Positions 24,901 to 34,248 of a stretch of 64,000 nucleotides of DNA are shown one piece after another. Numbering within the stretch: position 1 is the first letter of the stretch; the number at the start of each line of letters is the position of its first letter. The stretch comes from Bathymodiolus brooksi (taxonomy: Eukaryota > Mollusca > Bivalvia > Mytilida > Modiolidae): NCBI GenBank assembly GCA_963680875.1, contig OY804578.1, positions 97,741,689 through 97,805,688 of the forward strand, read 5' to 3'. A program made the translations under genes and the position numbers. The notes under the pieces are model-generated. The model did not search any database. It was not told the DNA's origin and saw only the letters and a list, made by a program, of their open reading frames with translations.

Positions 24901-27900
24901 AATCAAAAATTATCGATTCATAATAAGTGCACTTGGGTCGGCATACATCAATGATTATGAAAAGTACACAAAGGAAGCGTTTTATCTATTGAATTATTTG
25001 TCGGAAATAAATTTTGATTAAAGAAGAATAGTTTTCTTCTACACTTTATTGAATAATAAAAACACACAATTTATTGTAAATAAACAGTATTGCACAAAGA
25101 AAAATACGTCATGATGGGTGAAGTTTAATGACAATGCAACAGGTGAAAAACATAAACAAAACAGATAAATATATTCATTCACACAAAAAAAGATATCTAG
25201 AAGTTATCAGTCGTTTCACAAGATTCAAAGAATTGAACAGAGAGAAAAAAATAGCAACAAAAACATCGAATATGTTTAAAATCGTTCCGAGAATAGGGAC
25301 ATGCGATGCTGGTTTTAGCTCTTCAACATTTCGCTCGAGTTGTCTCCCTTTCGTCGTTAAACAAACTACACTTCCGGTATCTTCGTAGCTCCTCTTGAGT
25401 CGAACTACGGTTGACTCGAATTTTTTCCATGGTCCCATCGAATTCGAGATAACGAAAGTCAACTGTATTTAAATAATCTTGAAAAATAATAAAATAATTG
25501 TAGCCTATTTTGTTGAATATACTGTTGAAAAGTTTGAAAAATTCCTTATTATTTAATAAGCAGTTATTGACTTTTAATTTCAGTCTACTCATGACTATGT
25601 GGACCTGGTCAATGATTGATTAACCTCGGTCAATCATTCATTGACCAGGTCCGTATAGTCATGAGTAGACCGCATTAAAAGTCAATAATTGTATAGGGTA
25701 GGGGGGTCGAAATACCATGGGTATATCGACCCCCCTACCCACGATATATTGACCCCCATACCCATTGAAAAGACTAAGTAAACCTTTGTTTATATAGGAA
25801 ATCTCAGCGAAATCAATTTTAAGAAAAATATCAGATTCATGATATACAAATTTTGAAAATTTTCTTAAAATTCTATGAAATTTTGTTTGAATTTTTTTTA
25901 ATCTTATGAAATATGTTAGTTTTGAAATTTTATGAAATTTTTGAAATATTGAATTTTTTGGGAAAAATTTTCAATTTTTATTTTAATTTATATATCTTTT
26001 TTAATTTTATAAAATTTTTGAAATTTTGAAAATTTAGATTTTTTTGAAATTTTGAAATTTTATTACCCCCCTACCCATAATTATTAATATATATTGAACC
26101 TCCTCCCTACCCATGGTATTTTGACCCCCCTACCCATGGTATATCAACCCCCCTACCCATGATATATCAACCCCCCCTACCTATGGTATTTTGACCCCCC
26201 TACCCATGGTATTTTGACCCCCCTATCCATGGTATATTGACCCCCCTACCCATGGTATATTGAACCCCTTACCCATGGTATATCGACCCCCATATCCATG
26301 GTATTTTGACCTCCCTACACGATATTTTGACCTCCCTGCATATTTTTTGATTAGAAATGGGGGTTCAAAATACCATACAGGGGGGTTCAGTTTTCAATAA
26401 GGGGGTTCAATATACCATGGATGTAAATCAACCTGGGTTCAATTTACCATGGGTTCAAAATACCATATGACACCGGTCATCAATTTTGATATTCTTATAA
26501 TCACCTACAACTCAATTTTTGCCAGGCAGTGTGTGAAACCCCATCGCTCGCTAACTCACCAAATTCGAGTGTAAAATGATTTTGGCAAGTTTTTCCATCC
26601 AAGTATTAGCCATTCTGGCGAGTTAGCATGTCTGGGCAAAATATGATAATTTACTGCTCGCCAGTTGATGTACAGTACAGAAAGGGACATACCGTGATAG
26701 TGGTCATGTCTAGGAGAGTGATGGGGATTAAATATTTGAATTCATGTCGGTGATCAGGAGGCAATAAAACACCAGGTGTTAATCTTGTAATCAAGTGTGT
26801 CGTTTTACAGGTAAACTAGTCGGATAAGATTTACAGGTGAAATTACGTTTTTATATCGCCTATTTTTTTTTCAGGTACTGTCTCAGATTCCCCTCAGAAT
26901 TAAAAAAAACATTTTTTTTTCTTTCCTCAAAACGTAAAACATCCTTCAACGTAATCCCGGGAATGAAATTCCGAGATCGAGAAAATAGCACGAGAACGGA
27001 GAGTTCATTTGAATTGATGAATAAAATGTAAATAATAAATGATTATTCAACTTCAATTCAGTGAAATCATGGGTTGTGCAAATTTGTTTAAAAGATTTTT
27101 AACCTTGGTTGTGTATTGCGTATCTACATGGATACACGTGACCTGGCTTGTGCACAAATGAAGTTTCATAAACACATGCACGATTTGTTACGTTTTAAAA
27201 CGTATTTCCAGTTCAATATTACATTTTAGTTCACTAATATTTTTTATACGTTCAGTATTTTTTTTTTTTATTTTAATCTTCGTAGAAAACCCAGTTAAAA
27301 CCCTTTTCATTGTAGAAATACGTACTAAATAATTTGTATACGCTCATTGAAGAATTTGATTAAAAATTAACGAAACAAATATTTATAAACAGATCGTTCA
27401 AAGAAGTACTACATGTCCAAAAGTCACTAAATTTACGGATATATTTTGGAAATTAGCGGCTAATCTGCAGAAAGTTTAGAAACGTGAAAGGAAATAAGGA
27501 ATTAACCTTTATCATGATTTTACCCCTACAAATGTTTGACATTACACAGTATCCGACCAAAATCAAATGTCACCAGTTTATTTATTTATTTATTTATTTA
27601 TTCAAATTCAAATCTTAATTGGCTTTCAACCCAATAGATTTGTGACAAAATACAGCCAACAAAAAAAAAAAACCAAAGTTTATGGAACAAATTAAAAGCA
27701 TGCTCTTCGTTTTCCGCTTTTTGTAGCCATTAGGCTACGTAAATTTGGATTGTTATAGGTTTTTGTTTGCAATTTTAAAGAAAATTATTTTCATCTATAA
27801 CGGAATTACGTAACAAGCCAAGTGTGTAAAACAGTTTACTTGAATTGTTATTTTTTTTCAATACGAGAGGTAAAAGTCCAAAACACAAAATAAACCAATA

Positions 27901-30900
27901 ATCAATTTTAAGTCTGCTCTTTACCAACTAAACACTACAAAACCCGCGCTTGCAAAGTCCGTGCTTCAAAACCTCGTGCTTGGGGTATAACTTAAAAACA
28001 AAAAATACATTTATGAAGTAGCCCGTATTTATGAATAATTCAACACATACTGAATTCGACCCAACAGAAGAAAAAAAATGAGAAATTAAAATTAAACAAG
28101 ATAAAGTTCAGTTGCGGTTTCAACAAAATTCTTAATATAGAACTCGGTCATAAAGTAGAACTTTCTAAAACAAACGAAAACGATAACAAGACAGACATTC
28201 TTTGGCAACGAAAAGCAACAAACAGTCAAATATTAACAGCAAGAGGATACAAAATTAATTGTCAAAAATACATCCTTCAGTAGCAATAATTATGGCTTAC
28301 GATTATTAAAAGTCAACAGGTAGAACAGATGATCGAGAGCAATAAAATTTAATCCCCACCACCTTGTTTTATGGTCCCTTTTAGGTATATCACAGTGGGT
28401 TTATGTCCGTGATGATATGTCTAAAGGATTAAAAATTATGTCTCTCCGAGTGATCAATCACGGTATGTCCCTTTCTGTACTGTAACAATATAAATAGTCT
28501 GAAATCGATTGAATGTGATCCCCTTGCGTGTTCCAATAAAATAGTACCAAAACATAAGTTTTTATTCAAATTGTCATTCGTTTTTTGTTGCAGACGTCAT
28601 CAGTTTCTATGGAAACACTACAAACTTTTAGTAGCAGCTAAAGAATTATTCCAACAAAAACAGTTTCTTTACCAACACTTTACCTTGCGTCTTATGTTTA
28701 ACTTACCCTGTTTTGATCAATCACATCTACAATTGCACATAGCTTTCCTTGGTCTGGACCATAAGCAATGTAGGCCACACGGCCTATTTCAACAAATCTC
28801 AGCTGAAATAGAAAAAAAGTCATGTTTAATGAATCAAATATCACGAAAGGGAATTGAAAATAATCATATACATACATGTTTGACGACTTGAATAACTTGT
28901 AAGGGCCTTATCCAGTCATTAAAATGATAATTTCAGATTACCAATAGCATTCAAAAGCAACCCAGTTCAACAATAAAGTTAAATGGTCACTGTCATACTG
29001 GCCATGTAAGACAAGTGACAACTTATTCAATATCAGTAGATCTGGATTGGCTTAGGGTTTATGGTGTTTAATGCCATTTTCAACAATATTTCACTTATAT
29101 CGAGGCATTCAGTTTGATTGGTGGAGAAATACGGAGTACCAGGAGAAAATCACCAACATGTCAGTGACAAACTTTATCACATAATGTTGAATCCAGTACA
29201 CCTCTCCACAAGCGGGATTTAAACTCGCAACTTGATAGGCACTGATTGCATAGGTAGTTAATGTTATAAATCCAACTACCATACGATCACGACAGCCCCA
29301 CTTTAATTAAGAGTTCCAATTGTTTTCATCACAAATGATAAATAAGTTATCAAAGTATAATCTGACTTGATGCCTGTGAACACTGGAGGCCAGGCTGTAC
29401 ACACCTTGCGAGGTTTGTTAATGGATTTATATTATAATTTTGTCATAATGAACATAATTTGAATGGATATGTATATTAGGGACTGAAAAGTTACTTTGAG
29501 ACAACCGAAATTATCACACATCAAATTTGGGGAAAAGAAGAATAAAGCAAGTCATAGAGCACTAAATTTAAAACTGTGATTTCTGGAAATGTTTGACATA
29601 ATCAGAATCAACTGTAATGTGAGCTAAAATAATTGTCCATTTGTAATAACAATGAAATATTAAGGCACAAGTCAAATGTTGTATTTTCACTTTTTTTTCC
29701 ATCACTGTCAACCAACTTTCAAACAGTCATTTCTAAACTTGTTGAGATTAGACTTCCAAAGAAATTTTATGCTCTGTATCTCCAGTCTATTGATGTAATC
29801 ACAGGCGCCTGTGATGTAATCTCGTCACAAGCGCGGAGAAAGGTTTTTTTTAATTTAAAATCTATTATGAAATGAAACACACTGTAAAAGAAAAATAGAT
29901 TTCATCTATATTTATATAGCTGCGGAACCGTAGCCCTTTATGGTCTTTTTATTAAATTTTTTTTCTTGGCAGACCATAGGGCTACGGATTTCACCCAATC
30001 AAAAATTTGCGGAACTCCTACCAAGAATACGTCGCACCTTTCAACAGTAATGTTCACAACAAAACGCTTTGTGAGAACGGAGTCATGTGGATAATTCGTT
30101 TCCTTACATGTTTATCTATCGCTTTCCATATTTACTTATTCATTATTATTAATATCTAATTTATTTTCATAACTAATGTCTGCAGATTAACAAAACCCAC
30201 CCACTTTCGTTCGCCATCTTGTATATGTGATTTTTGACAGATCAAGTCGGATAACCCTAACCGCAAAACATGTGTTCGGTTTGTTTACGTTTTACCGCAT
30301 ATTTTGCATGGAGATTTTTTTTATGAAATAAAATATTTAGTCAACCCACAGTTAAATATTTTACATATATTATCCAGAAATGTTATTTTCTTCTATGATT
30401 ATTCCAACTGAGGTGAACTCTCATTCAACATATTCAAGTTTTTCATGTAAACAAACCGAACACGTGTTTTGCTGTTAAGAGTCATCTCTCAAAAGTCATA
30501 TGACCTCAAAGCGAGAATACCACAAAGACAAGATGGCGGGACTAAGTAGGTGAAATCAGTTAATATCAAAACATTTTTTTATTATAATGAGCTAGAAATG
30601 AATAATAATAAGTAAGTAAATATGAAAAGCGATAGATAAATATATGAGGAAACGAGTTATCCACATGACTCCGCTCTCACAAAGCGTTTTGTTGTGAAAA
30701 TTACTTTTGAAAGGTGCGACGTATTCTTGGTAAGAGTTCCACAAATTTTTGATAGGGTGAAATCCGTAGCCCTATGGTCTGCCAAGAAAAATAAATAAAT
30801 AAAGACCATAAAGGGCTACTGGTCGGGGCGTAGTTCTCGCCATTTTTTATCCAATATTTTTAAGAAGCAGTCGAGAAACCTTCGTTTCACCCCATTATTA

Positions 30901-33900
30901 TTTTGCATGAACCATAACGATTTACCTACGAAATGAATTTTCATAAAGGAGAGCGCACGCTGATCGCGGATCCATTATTACAATGTTGCGTTTTTTTAAC
31001 AGAAAATGGCCGCAACAGAAGCAATTCTCGCCAACTTTCAGAAATATTGTTTTTTGTGAAGCTAAAGCATCAAAAGGAAAGAAAAACGACATTTTAGAAA
31101 ATTAAAACCCTTTCTTAAAAAGTTTTATCGGTTTTTGTGTTAGTTTGTTGAAAACTGATAATTATTCATCGCTGTTTTAAAGGCTGTCATGCCATCCCCA
31201 CGCCGCTCCCTCATTCCGTAAAATACATCCTTTTCAACAGTGGTTTACCTGATAATTTTCATTTTATTGATGAAAAGTAATAATTCCAGTTTTTCTAGAA
31301 TTAATTTTAATATTTTGTCCATGTTTTATGCCCAATGTGATAATATAGGATCCATGTATAAATTAGCAGTCAAGGTAATTGATGACGTAAACAGTGCATG
31401 TGCAAGCGACCATTTGCATCCACATGGAATCTATTTTTATTCTGCAACCGTGAGTATTTTGGATTGTAGGGATGAGTAATAAGGCAAAGTGTGACACTTT
31501 TTAGAAAGATCTTAAAGATTTGTAGAGATAAATTGGAAATATGGTGTCACTAGATTCTCCGATGATCATTCCATGTGTTTTTTTCTATTTTAAGAGTACC
31601 AAAACATGTGACCCCCTGTTGATGTTATGACAGAATGTGAGGTGCAGTAGGGTTTTTATCCGATTTTAACGATATTTCACAATGAAATTCGATAAAAAAA
31701 TTAATACGAAGGATTGGTACGGCGTCCTTTAATGATGGTGAAAAAATCAGACGAAAATTCGCGAGCGCTTGCGCTAAATGAGACAGTTGGTGAGAATTGC
31801 TTCTTGGCGAGAATTAATCTCGTTGAGATTAGGATTCCGAAGAAATTTTCTGTCTGTTCTTCATCCTAATCTCGTTTCAAGCCCTATCAAGAGTATTCTG
31901 GAAATTTTAAATTTGACCCCCCGGTGCATTCCGATGGATATTTTGGCATAGACAGATTGTGTCAGATCAAATGCAGGTAAGATTTCATAAATAGACATAT
32001 TTTCCAGTTCAAATCTGCAAAAATATTGATATTTCCTTACCTTTTACAGCTTATATCCGACAAAATAATCCAAAATATGCTGACCGCCATTTTACTGAAC
32101 TCATGAACTACACCACGTGATCAAAATCGTCACGAATTTTGCTACAGCAGGTTTCTAAATGAAAGGTCGATGTCAATTATTTATTGTGTATATGCAAGCA
32201 TATCCTTTATGGGCTGTTGATTGCTTTTAATAAAATATTTATAACAAAATTACAAAATTTCAAGCCGTGTATATGGGATTTTAAAATTATAATATAATAT
32301 TTGACATCGACATCTCGAACTACGAAACAGACTATACCAAAATACGTCACGATTTTTGATCACGTGGTGTAGTTCTAGAGTTCAGTAAAATGGCAGTCAG
32401 CTTAAAGTAGATTTTGGATTATTTTGTCGGATATACGCTGTAAAGGGTAAGGAAATATCAATATTTTTGCAGATTTGAACTAGAAAATATGTCTATATAT
32501 GAAATCTTACCTGCACTTGATCTGACACAATCCGTCCATGCCAAAATATCCATCGGAATGCACCGGGGGGTCAAATTTAAAATATACACAATACCCTTGA
32601 TAGGGCTTGAAACGAGATTAGGCCACAGGGGCTTGTTACGATTTTTATTTTTTTTCCAAGTACTCTAAAAACCACAAGGGAGGAATCTAAAATGTCAAAT
32701 TTTCATACAACACTATTTCAAAATAGTTTTGTATTGGTGTCTTGACCTCATTCGCCATAATATTGGTACTAAATTGAAGCTTAATAAATATATTTTTGAT
32801 ATTTCGATTCCTTTTTGTCATCATCTTTACCTATCTGCAACTTTAAAGCAATACCTCACAGAATTTGCACTGGCCTAATCCTCCCTCAATCATGTTTACA
32901 TGTCAATACGGGCTGAATTCATACGTGTGATTTGATTGGTCGGTTATTTTTAGGTAAGGATTGCAAAGAATGTGTTGATTGGTCAGTGATTTTGCATTTT
33001 TTACCTAGCTAGAACACTGTTGTGACTGTGAAATGAATACGATCACAAGGAGTCAATGATATGTCCAGAAAAATAAACAGGAAGTTCGAAAATCCCCCCC
33101 CCCCCCCCCCCCCCCATTATTTTTTGGCTTGCAATACCGGAACCAGATTTCAAGTTGTTTGCATAGAACGGGATTTAAAACGATATATATTGTATTTATT
33201 ACTTTCATCAGATCAAAATCTATCTAAAATAAACAATCATTTATACATGTATTAACTATATGAGAGGAAAAAAATGAGAATTTCAGACTTTCAACTCATG
33301 TGCGACTCTTATGATAGTAAACTGGGGTAAACAAATTACCTAAAAATAACCGACCAATCAAATCGCACGTATGAATTCACCCGTATTGACATGTAAACAT
33401 GATTGAGGGAGGATTAGGCAAGTGCAAATTCTGTGAAGTATTGCTTTAAAGTTGCAGATAGGTAAAGATGATGACAAAAAGGAATCGAAATATCAAAAAT
33501 ATATTTATTAAGCTTCAATTTAGTACCAATATTATGGCGAATGAGGTCAAGACACCAATACAAAACTATTTTGAAATAGTGTTGTATGAAAATTTGACAT
33601 TTTAGATTCCTCCCTTGTGGTTTTTAGAGTACTCGGAAAAAAAAATAAAAATCGTAACAAGCCCCTGTGATTAGGCGAGAACTACTCCCCGACCAGTAGT
33701 TCCGCAGCTATATTTATATAGCCTTTTTACTTTTCAATTATTAAAATGAAGCCAAACACATATTCTTGTTTAAAAACCGAGTCGAAACTACCAGTAGCGA
33801 ACTTGTAAAGGGACAGAACTTCTCGTATCATCCGTCGAATATCTGTCGTGATGACCCACGTGCGTATCCATTTATTAAGGTTTTACTAAATCTGGTATTT

Positions 33901-34041
33901 TCATACAAAGATAATCCATGTAATTCTTAACAATATTTACAAAAATATTCCATTTATGTGTTTATTTAATCAAAATAGCGAGCATTGAGTGTATCGTGTT
34001 GATATTTTTGGACCAAAGAAGAGTACCTGGCCAACAACCAT
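15887..34041 (-). CDS. RPL14: Ribosomal protein eL14 (RPL14), 5 coding exons, whole gene
   Basis: Join on the minus strand: 34041-34027, 28802-28707, 24087-23893, 16908-16855, 15988-15887; 153 residues. All introns are GT-AG and phase 0. The protein is a component of the 60S ribosomal subunit. Family signatures: [20 protein letters not shown] and [10 protein letters not shown] at the N-terminus, [13 protein letters not shown] next, [12 protein letters not shown] in the middle, and a very basic C-terminus ending [10 protein letters not shown]. The tail is short and lacks the long Ala/Lys/Pro extension of mammals, as usual for invertebrates. The gene spans 18 kb because introns 1-3 are packed with transposons. 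Intron 3 also carries three snoRNA-like units. Exons 2-5 are secure; exon 1 is less so. Confidence 0.93.
16255..16467 (-). mobile_element. tRNA-derived SINE, family A, degenerate (RPL14 intron 4)
   Basis: Recognisable by tcacataaagttgtattaag, the diverged B box complement (aggaatcaaattcac) and the atgatgacccc end. It is one of the oldest-looking copies. Confidence 0.6.
16545..16725 (-). mobile_element. SINE family C fragment (RPL14 intron 4)
   Basis: Minus-strand 3' part: ttgtttaatgccatatgagc, agctatatcattgcgagaac, and the body complement ttggtagacacgttgctcca. Confidence 0.6.
16855..16908 (-). CDS. RPL14: RPL14 exon 4
   Basis: 18 codons: [18 protein letters not shown]. TDFDRFKxMKAK is the signature of eL14. 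Acceptor ttttcacag, donor GCT before gtaagt on the minus strand. Too short to appear as a long ORF. Confidence 0.95.
17165..18070. repeat. Three tandem ~280-bp units with RFX-type X-box palindromes (RPL14 intron 3)
   Basis: Units begin near 17220, 17500 and 17770. Each repeats 'caaccgattccgattttttt', 'tgcaccttggttaccatggc' and 'gccattttgaa'. X-box-like motifs are GTTACCATGGCAAC (17350), ATTTCCATGGCAAC (17486), GTCACCATGGCAAC (17630), GTTTCCATGGCAAC (17762) and again at 17929. Coding is not apparent. Confidence 0.8.
18070..18905. repeat. Dispersed repeat with internal ~230-bp units, 'ggtgagct' ends
   Basis: Begins 'gaggctcccaggagcctg' and ends 'cgggtcaggtgagctaataa'. Its inner units repeat 'aatttggttcagcggtttca', 'cacagaaaaacccagaat' and 'ttgccatgtagctgcagtta'. 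Related to 60190-60676 by the endings 'agaggag...attaaaatgtgaaaagttaa' and 'ggtgagct'. Superfamily unknown. Confidence 0.6.
19000..19083 (-). ncRNA. Candidate intronic box C/D-like snoRNA, copy 3
   Basis: Third 84-nt unit in RPL14 intron 3, identical to copy 2. Candidate guide regions are the nucleotides upstream of CTGA (GGAATTGCCGT) and of CAGA (ATAGCAACATGT). I could not match either to an rRNA or snRNA from memory. Confidence 0.55.
19442..20178. repeat. Possible small TIR element, 17-18 bp inverted ends (RPL14 intron 3)
   Basis: AATGTTGCACTCCTGACA at 19442 is the exact complement of the sequence at 20161-20178. A partial extra copy (atcaggagtgcaacat) lies at 19794. The interior is AT-rich and non-coding. 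Confidence 0.4.
21685..21768 (-). ncRNA. Candidate intronic box C/D-like snoRNA, copy 2
   Basis: Identical over all 84 nt to the copy at 19000-19083 while flanks beyond a few bases differ. Same stem, boxes and sense orientation within RPL14 intron 3. It shares an extra ~10 nt of flank (taatata...) with the copy at 23608. Confidence 0.55.
21968..22328. mobile_element. MITE, 361 bp, with ~60-bp TIRs (RPL14 intron 3)
   Basis: Left end GGCCAAAAAAAAATATATGT matches the complement of the right end, and the inverted match continues through 'gtgtttac...gtcac' and 'ctagggtcggt'. TCA on both sides may be a 3-bp target duplication. The interior has GC-rich 'ccggttccggaatccg' palindromic sequence. Confidence 0.65.
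23608..23691 (-). ncRNA. Candidate intronic box C/D-like snoRNA, copy 1 (transcription order)
   Basis: 84-nt unit in RPL14 intron 3, about 200 nt past the exon 3 donor. On the minus strand an 8-bp terminal stem (ACTGAATC/GATTCAGT) encloses ATGAAGA in the box C position, CTGA in a D' position, TGATAG as a C'-like site, and CAGA directly before the closing stem as box D. It differs from the other two copies at two positions. Boxes C and D are both non-canonical. Ribosomal protein introns are the usual snoRNA hosts. Confidence 0.55.
23893..24087 (-). CDS. RPL14: RPL14 exon 3
   Basis: 65 codons beginning [20 protein letters not shown] and ending [15 protein letters not shown]. It matches the eL14 core, where 'ALVDGPCTxVxRQ' and 'WxxTxWAKKIExR' are usual. 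The middle part ([16 protein letters not shown]) is more divergent. Acceptor ttttttcag, donor AAG before gtattt. Confidence 0.95.
24517..25465. mobile_element. TA-flanked TIR element nested in the CCATGG element
   Basis: 949 bp from CAGTTGACTCTCATTGTCTC to ...GAGATAACGAAAGTCAACTG, flanked by TA at 24515-24516 and 25466-25467. Subterminal 'gagtcgaattcgg' motifs are repeated several times. These ends are typical of pogo/mariner-like elements. No transposase ORF remains. Confidence 0.75.
25563..25690. mobile_element. Hairpin MITE, ~128 bp, nested
   Basis: Near-perfect palindrome: gttattgacttttaatttca... pairs with ...gcattaaaagtcaataattg, and the middle gtctactcatgactat and tggacctggtcaatgattga pair likewise around a few-base loop. 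It lies next to the minisatellite. Confidence 0.8.
25690..26330. repeat. Minisatellite, ~22-bp units around ccatggtattttgacccccc
   Basis: Degenerate tandem units of the form ccatggtattttgacccccc plus 'tac', separated near 25.77-26.08 kb by an AT-rich 'gaaattttgaaa' tract. Each unit has the palindrome CCATGG. Similar units in inverse orientation form the left arm at 24.23-24.44 kb. Confidence 0.8.
26673..28482. mobile_element. TA-flanked TIR element, 1.8 kb (RPL14 intron 2)
   Basis: Ends CAGTACAGAAAGGGACATAC and its complement, flanked by TA (26671-26672, 28483-28484). The first bases (CAGTACAG) match the element at 11114. The interior has a (ttta)n microsatellite at 27583-27602 and no credible ORF. 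Confidence 0.75.
28707..28802 (-). CDS. RPL14: RPL14 exon 2
   Basis: 32 codons: [20 protein letters not shown] then [12 protein letters not shown]. This is the KOW-like N-terminal region of eL14, with the diagnostic VDVIDQNR. Acceptor ctatttcag and donor AGG before gtaagt on the minus strand. Confidence 0.95.
29054..29306 (-). mobile_element. tRNA-derived SINE, family A (RPL14 intron 1)
   Basis: Minus-strand copy preceded by 'cttagggttt', so its 3' tail is TAACCC-like. The 3' domain is gtgtttaatgccattttcaa and the 5' end is the complement of ccatacgatcacgacagccc. Confidence 0.8.
29930..30819. mobile_element. Inner foldback 1, arms ~360-380 bp, nested in outer left arm
   Basis: Left arm 29930-30290 is the near complement of 30440-30819. 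Each outer end is itself a mini-palindrome (gtagccctttatggtc ... gaccatagggctac). Both arms contain 'acaaagcgttttgttgtga' and 'tcatgtggataa' in inverse orientation. Each arm has a start-codon-like AAGATGGCG. Confidence 0.8.
32624..33669. mobile_element. Inner foldback 2 with 7-bp target duplication, nested in outer right arm
   Basis: 1,046 bp from CACAGGGGCTTGTTACG to CGTAACAAGCCCCTGTG, flanked by ATTAGGC at 32617-32623 and 33670-33676. Arms of about 340 bp (32624-32965 and 33330-33669) are nearly perfect complements. The loop holds a C homopolymer of ~19 at 33097-33115. Confidence 0.85.
34027..34041 (-). CDS. RPL14: RPL14 exon 1 (start codon, MVVGQ)
   Basis: Fifteen coding bases, ATG GTT GTT GGC CAG, before gtactc. 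Chosen because a TOP-like CCTCTTTTTC precedes it, the donor is CAG|gt, phase 0 fits exon 2, and M-V matches the family N-terminus. It gives [13 protein letters not shown], two residues longer than the usual MVFxRFVEVGR, so another small first exon remains possible. Confidence 0.55.
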
Positions 34042-34161
34042 GATTTGTCGTGAAAAAGAGGCTACAGGAAGGAAGTAATTCCAGACTTCCGTTTTGACTG
34101 GTTCCCTTGTTCAAGTTACCAGTCTCTTGTTTATCAGCTGTTTAAGAAAAGTATTGCGAAA
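34042..34161. promoter_or_regulatory. Compact bidirectional promoter, RPL14 / LDHD
   Basis: The two start codons face away from each other 120 bp apart. On the minus strand CCTCTTTTTC (34061-34052) lies about 11 nt before the RPL14 ATG and looks like a TOP transcription start. Between the genes are ETS-like sites GGAAGT (34071-34076) and ACTTCCG (34085-34091), common in housekeeping bidirectional promoters. No TATA box is seen. It depends on the RPL14 exon 1 call. Confidence 0.55.
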
Positions 34162-34248
34162 ATGTTCAGTAAAACAATTTTAAATCAATACTTTCGTCAT
34201 TTGACACGATCATATCATAAAACAATTAACAGAAAGGCAACATCACAG
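34162..34248 (+). CDS. LDHD: LDHD exon 1 (start codon, mitochondrial presequence)
   Basis: Encodes residues 1-29, beginning [20 protein letters not shown]. Arg, Lys, His, Ser and Thr are frequent and Asp/Glu absent, as expected of a mitochondrial targeting peptide. It ends in CAG before gtactt, phase 0. The ATG is the first one in frame that joins exon 2 correctly; this start rests on composition and phase, because the family is not conserved here. Confidence 0.75.

Larger units (their letters stand above)
24225..26478. mobile_element. Composite inverted-repeat element with CCATGG minisatellite (RPL14 intron 2)
   Basis: Left arm (24225-24435) and right arm (26300-26478) are inverted: gtgtcatatggtattttgaa at the left end is the complement of the right end, and ccatttctaatcaaaagata is shared inverted. 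Inside are two nested elements and a minisatellite. The sequence is strongly strand-asymmetric, with runs of C on one strand. Confidence 0.75.
29914..33714. mobile_element. Outer foldback element interrupted by nested elements (RPL14 intron 1)
   Basis: The left end tatagctgcggaac (29914) pairs with the right end at 33701-33714. The next outer-arm segment, tggtcggggcgtagttctcg (30820), pairs with 33677-33700. The remaining arms, 31861-32130 (taatctcgtttcaagcccta...) and 32340-32623, are inverted with ~210 bp between them. The left arm is broken by the foldback at 29930-30819 and by a further ~1 kb (30843-31860). The right arm is broken by 32624-33669. ATG-containing gene-start-like sequence (aaaATGGCGGTCAGC) lies in the arms. 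Confidence 0.75.

Noticed and set aside
24408..25592. Overlapping open frames around 24.4-25.6 kb
   Set aside because: They arise from repeated 'gagtcgaatt' and AT-rich motifs of a TIR element and show no family motif.
33097..33115. C homopolymer in the foldback loop as a feature
   Set aside because: Homopolymers of this length are error-prone in sequencing and assembly; no function can be inferred.
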